Translations under genes and position numbers: made by a program
Part shown: positions 60,274-64,000 of the stretch, piece after piece
Layout: every line of letters starts with the position of its first letter
How positions within the stretch are numbered: the stretch's first letter is position 1
Notes under the pieces: generated by a model
What the model was told of the DNA's origin: nothing
The model's database searches: none
What the model saw: only the letters and a program-made list of their open reading frames with translations
Assembly: GCA_001600415.1 (NCBI GenBank)
Contig: BCJX01000001.1
Span: 3,214,104 to 3,278,103 of the forward strand
Origin: Pascua guehoae
Taxonomy: Eukaryota; Basidiomycota; Tremellomycetes; Trichosporonales; Trichosporonaceae
DNA length: 64,000 nt
Reading direction: 5' to 3'

Positions 60274-61335
60274 TTACCAGCCGACTTCGCCACCCTCCCA
60301 GCGGCTGAGGGACACGGTGTTTTCGCCAACGGCCTTGCGGACGACCCAGCGCTCGAGGTCGTAGGTCTCGTACGCGCCGCGGGCCTGCTTCATGGCGTCA
60401 ATGTGCTTTGGGCCCGAGATGGCGTTGATGGCGTGCTTGCGCGACTGCCAGATGCAGGTGGCGAGGTTGAGGCCGGTCTCGTCGGGCACGCCGTACCAGT
60501 ACATGACGAGGCCGCCGTTCTGGACTGCCTCTGCGTGTGCTGCGCGGTCGGCGGCGTAGAGGGAGAGCGAGGACGACTCTGGGCGGCGGCGGGAGCGGAA
60601 GACGACGGCGTACCACTCGCGGTCGACGTCTGCGTCGAGGAGCAGCTCGTTCCAGTTGAATGCGCTGCTGTACTCTGTGGCAGCGTACGCATTGTCGAGG
60701 GGGCGGAAGTAGTGGAGCGCCTGGTGGAGGGCGAGGCTCGCTGGGTCAATGTTTGGGAGACGCGTGTCGAACTCGCCGTCGCCGTCGGCGTACTCGTGCT
60801 CGGGCGTGTGCGTGTGCGCGTGAGCGTGGCCGTGGGGCAGTTTGGACATGAGCGGGGGCAGGTAGAGGATCGGGTCTGCCGACGGAGGCGCGTCGACGGC
60901 CGGCGGCTGGTGGTGCGCCTGGAACTCGTGGCTTGCCAGCTGGGTGGCGGAACCCCTGCGCGCCGTGCTGGGCAGCGCAGAGAAGCCACCAGGCGGAGGC
61001 GAGCGGTCGTTGAGGTTTGGCAGGTTCTTGGGCGATGCGTCGCGGCCGCGGCTCGACGGCCCTGCACGGCCGGCACGCAGTGCGCGCTCGTCGTCATAGT
61101 TGAACTCGTCAAAGCGCGGCGAGCCGGCCCGTTGCGTGCGGCGAGAGACGCCGGCGGAGCGGGGCGCACGCTCGAGCTGCGCAAGCGAGTCGCGCGGCGA
61201 CGACGGGGGAATGTCGATCGGGCGCGAGTTGCCAGCCGAAGGGTTGAGGATGAGGTCGCGCACAAACGCAGACGCCGCGCTCGAGGTGAGTGGCTGCGAG
61301 GCCGAGCGGGGCGAGATGGGCTGGGCGGTCGTCAT
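60274..61335 (-). CDS. Conserved fungal protein, UPF0643-like
   Basis: Intronless frame of 353 aa. The N-terminal half is Ser/Pro/Arg-rich and likely disordered (SPRDSLAQLERAPRSAG, RRTQRAGSPRFDEF), with a His-rich stretch (HGHAHAHTHTPEHE). The C-terminal part is a compact domain: DREWYAVVFRSRRRP, LYAADRAAHAEAVQNGGLVM, YWYGVPDETGLNLATCIWQS, RKHAINAISGPKHIDAMKQA and YDLERWVVRK. This resembles the fungal UPF0643 family (small alpha/beta-barrel-like proteins of unknown function); the family match is from memory of pattern. Two TATA-like sequences lie upstream on the minus strand (about 61520 and 61620), hinting at a regulated promoter. Confidence 0.75.
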   Translation of the reverse strand: MTTAQPISPRSASQPLTSSAASAFVRDLILNPSAGNSRPIDIPPSSPRDSLAQLERAPRSAGVSRRTQRAGSPRFDEFNYDDERALRAGRAGPSSRGRDASPKNLPNLNDRSPPPGGFSALPSTARRGSATQLASHEFQAHHQPPAVDAPPSADPILYLPPLMSKLPHGHAHAHTHTPEHEYADGDGEFDTRLPNIDPASLALHQALHYFRPLDNAYAATEYSSAFNWNELLLDADVDREWYAVVFRSRRRPESSSLSLYAADRAAHAEAVQNGGLVMYWYGVPDETGLNLATCIWQSRKHAINAISGPKHIDAMKQARGAYETYDLERWVVRKAVGENTVSLSRWEGGEVGW

Positions 61336-63337
61336 GGTGGCGACTGGAAGGGCAGATGTGGCGGAAACTGTGGAAAAATGGAAGAACGGGTGGCTATATG
61401 CGGGTTTCTCGGTTTCGCTATTGGTTGTGTGGGTGGATTTGTGCTTTTGGGAGCGTGGCGGATTGATGAGATGAGATGGGATGTGCGGTGTTGTTGATGA
61501 AAGCGACGTCGGAGCCGGCTTATAGATGCTAGAAACAGTGCAGATGCAAACACAAGACTGCGTGCGTGAGGGTGCTTTTGCGTGCTGATGGCGCAGACGC
61601 TGTCGAGTCAGTCAGCTGATATATAGCAAGCTTGGCGTGTTGGTCCTTTGCATGCGTGCGATGAGGGACGCGAGCACGGCGGTTGGCGATTATTTGCCAT
61701 CCATCGCGCCATCTTCACCATACGCGCACGCACGCCGTTCATGCAGACCCCCGCCGGAACCTTTTTTTCGATCTCTCTAGAACGCCGCCGTTTGTGTTGG
61801 ATGTATTTCCGTCCCTAGTTGCTCTCTTGCCTCTTGCCTCATGTGCACGGGCTAACCGCTCAGCTCTGAGCCCGCAGTAGTCAGAAACCCGTGCCTGCCC
61901 TGTGGCAGCGCATGCGCACACTGCCCATTGCCCCGCGGTCTCGATCCCCGCCGCCCTTGGCAATGCTGGAGGGGCCGTCCTTGCCAATGGTTGCGGACTC
62001 GCACGTCCCGCTCAACCAAGCCCCCTCCCCTGGCACAACGTCGTCCCTGTCCCGTCCCCGGGTTGGAGCTTACGTATCGCGCCCACCCCTATGTGAGATC
62101 CACTCCTGTACTCGCTCTGAAATACCCACACCCATAGCGATGGCAGGCACAAGGGTGGGTGGACATGCTTGCTGTCCCAGGACGCCATCACTATGTGTCT
62201 AGCCGCTGGCCCCTGGGCGCCCGCTCAACGCCCGAGTGCACGCCGCCGCCGCAATGGTCAGCCCGCAGGGGTTGGGTTGGGTTGAATCTTGATCGATCGA
62301 ACACCGACAGCCGAGGTTGATCAAAAAAGTGCAAAAGTGCCACGTTGCCACTTCGATTGGGCACGCCATCGCTCACAATTAACAATAACAATCATCAACA
62401 TGCTTGCTCACTTGGATTCATCTAATTAATGGTTGAAAAGACGTGATGTGGCGAAGCACATACATGCACTAAGGCTTGAGGCCATCAGCATTGTCCGACG
62501 TTGTTAGATACAACTGTGGAGCAAGTTGTGGAGACGCATACCTCATCGTCGTGCCGTTGCCCGAAATGTATTGTCGGTGGTGGTCTGGGAGCTTGTGTTT
62601 GTTGTTAGCGTCACCCGAAAACAAAGTCTGGGAAATAAATGACTATTGCAAAACGTTAGAAGTTGCGTAATGGCCACTGGGCATTGCAGTCACGATGGGT
62701 TTAAGGTTCAAAGCATCCAAGTTTGCAACTTGACCACCATTCCGACATACCAACTCCCATTCACAGCGGCGACTAACCCAACACCGACGTGGTCTCTGCC
62801 ATGGCTATTCCCTCGCTTCGGAATGCAGTACGGCATCAACCAGAGGCATGGACGAGAGGATGGCGGTTAGCACAAAAACGCAACAAGGTGGTCGGCATTT
62901 ACCGTAAAGCAGTCCGAATCGTCAGTTCTTGCCAACAGTCTTCTTTGAATGTATCCACGTGACCTCTCACGTCTCCCCTGCTCATGGCAAGCGCAAACGG
63001 CGGTTGGCCGAGGCTCAAATACCTGCGCACATGAGCTATGGAGCATACCCGCATCTCGGCATGCTCGGAAGAAGCGCCTTTGAGCAGCCTCACCGAGCAG
63101 TGCCATTCCTTCGGCGACGGACATTGACCAATGTCCGCTGGATCGCCACCAAGCCCCACCTTCTTTGGTGCCTGAACCTCCACCTCGCGGGGGCGCACGA
63201 GCCATTGCTCTAACGCTTCGTCATTCTCAGCGACCGGCAACCGACAAACACTCCTCCTGTCTTCACTTCCACTTGCATTCTCCCTCACTCCTCTCATCCC
63301 CACTCCCATCCTTACACTCCCGAAAGCAAGCTCAATC
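61336..63337. promoter_or_regulatory. Divergent intergenic region UPF0643-like / PI31-like
   Basis: About 2 kb between divergent start codons. It contains TATA-like elements on the side of the minus-strand gene and C/T-rich leader DNA (63200-63330) before the plus-strand gene. No gene is recognised in the middle part; the long minus-strand frame crossing 62.9-63.9 kb is the reverse of the PI31-like gene. Confidence 0.5.
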
Positions 63338-64000
63338 ATGTCTGATCCACTCGACCCGCGCGCCCTCCTCTCGCTCATCCCGCACCTCCTCCCGCCCAGC
63401 GCGTCCTCGCCCCTCCCTCTCCCGACTGATGCGGTCGCGGCGCTCGTGCACACCGTGCACACGGCATTGGGGTTCCGTATCGTACACCCTGGTGGGGGTG
63501 CGGGAACGCGTACACCGACTGCAGAGACGGCTAGTAGGGCGGGCGAGGCGGGGCCGAGCGGCACGGCTGGTGCCGGAGCTGGCCCAAGTGGTGCGAGCGG
63601 AGCCGGACCGAGCAACAACGACAACGCCATGGACACTGACGAACCCTCGGGTCCTTCAACTCTGCAGGAGGGCACAGATGATGACGCGGCGTCGGAAACC
63701 ACTGCCGTCGACCCCGAGGACGAGCTGGCCGTCCCGCCCGAGGCGGCACTACAGACGGGCTGGAACGCGCGCGGCGAGGACGCGTATTCGTTCGAGTACC
63801 GCCACGAGGAGAGCCAGATGACGTTCCGCGTTCGTGTGGGGAGGATGGGCGGCAGGATCCAGGTGGACGCTATGGCGGAGGTGAGTTGGCTGAGGCGACG
63901 GACCCAGACGTGGGATGGCATGGCGTTGTGGCGGTGGGACACGCGCGCGTGTACCGCGGCAAGCGTGACGCGTCGTGGTAGTTCGAAAAGGTGTCGCGCC
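63338..64000 (+). CDS. PI31-like proteasome regulator, 5' part
   Basis: Start MSDPLDPRALLSLIPHLLPP at 63338; the gene runs out of the window. Exon 1 (63338-63880) encodes an N-terminal helical segment (TDAVAALVHTVHTALGFRIV), a Gly/Ala/Ser-rich linker with acidic stretches, and GWNARGEDAYSFEYRHEESQ, then MTFRVRVGRMGGRIQVDAMA. This is the core of the PI31/Fub1 N-terminal domain, which binds the 20S proteasome or F-box proteins. GTGAGT at 63881 starts an intron; a second exon probably begins near 63982 (FEKVSR). The C-terminal proline-rich part lies outside the window. Confidence 0.8.
   Translation, partial: MSDPLDPRALLSLIPHLLPPSASSPLPLPTDAVAALVHTVHTALGFRIVHPGGGAGTRTPTAETASRAGEAGPSGTAGAGAGPSGASGAGPSNNDNAMDTDEPSGPSTLQEGTDDDAASETTAVDPEDELAVPPEAALQTGWNARGEDAYSFEYRHEESQMTFRVRVGRMGGRIQVDAMAEVSWLRRRTQTWDGMALWRWDTRACTAASVTRRGSSKRCRA

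Noticed and set aside
62284..62300. GGGTTGGGTT near 62.27 kb as a telomere-like repeat
   Set aside because: Only about two units in the middle of single-copy DNA between two genes; not a telomere.
62899..63942. A 347-codon minus-strand frame at the window end
   Set aside because: It overlaps the PI31-like coding exon in reverse; the plus-strand frame has the recognisable domain.

Overview
The window is nuclear DNA from a GC-rich basidiomycete yeast, most likely a member of the Tremellomycetes such as the Trichosporonales (Cutaneotrichosporon, Apiotrichum, Vanrija and relatives). The evidence is many short GT-AG introns with CTRAY-type branch points, intron-containing nuclear tRNAs, a fungal Zn2Cys6 regulator, and housekeeping genes (ESF1, SEC16, LSG1, COQ5, SSS1, MutY, SulP permease) of basidiomycete type. 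There are no operons. Gene models were assembled by hand from splice signals, reading phase and protein-family resemblance, so exon edges can be off by a few bases.

Layout. 0-1.5 kb: 3' part of a mitochondrial FAD/cytochrome b5 reductase-like gene (+). 2.0-6.0 kb: VPS39/TGFBRAP1-family tethering subunit (-), divergent from ESF1 (+, 6.3-9.2 kb). 9.7-18.0 kb: very large SEC16 (-), with repeated linear motifs. 20.0-23.9 kb: intronless 1286-aa protein with a cyclin-box-like segment (+). 24.6-28.0 kb: MutY adenine glycosylase (+). 29.0-30.6 kb: intracellular GH43 glycosidase (+). 32.1-32.6 kb: small cupin (+) whose intron is mostly one long C tract. 35.3-37.7 kb: GT32-like glycosyltransferase (+). 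38.4-41.3 kb: HAD-type phosphatase (-), with an assembly gap in an intron. 42.0-44.7 kb: sulfate permease (-). 48.2 kb: tRNA-Tyr. 48.5-50.9 kb: regulator with two Zn2Cys6 clusters (-), divergent from an MCT-type MFS transporter (+, 51.3-52.9 kb). 53.4 kb: tRNA-Arg (-) and an inverted decayed copy. 54.0-55.3 kb: COQ5 (-), divergent from LSG1 (+, 55.6-58.0 kb). 58.6-59.2 kb: SSS1 (+). 60.3-61.3 kb: UPF0643-like protein (-). 63.3 kb to the end: PI31-like proteasome regulator (+, cut by the window edge).

The core genes serve membrane traffic (SEC16, the VPS subunit, SSS1), ribosome assembly (ESF1, LSG1), ubiquinone synthesis (COQ5) and DNA repair (MutY). The accessory stretches (28-35 kb and 44.7-48.2 kb) are gene-poor and hold tandem repeats, tRNA remnants and at least one decayed protein gene.

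Most worth following up: the double zinc-cluster regulator beside its divergent transporter, the repeated LFADD...FDIG and NPYAP motifs in SEC16, the cyclin-like segment in a huge intronless protein, very long C tracts in introns and a leader, and extremely small coding exons (ATG alone in LSG1, ATGCC in the cupin, 15 nt in SSS1). I found no clear new multi-gene system.
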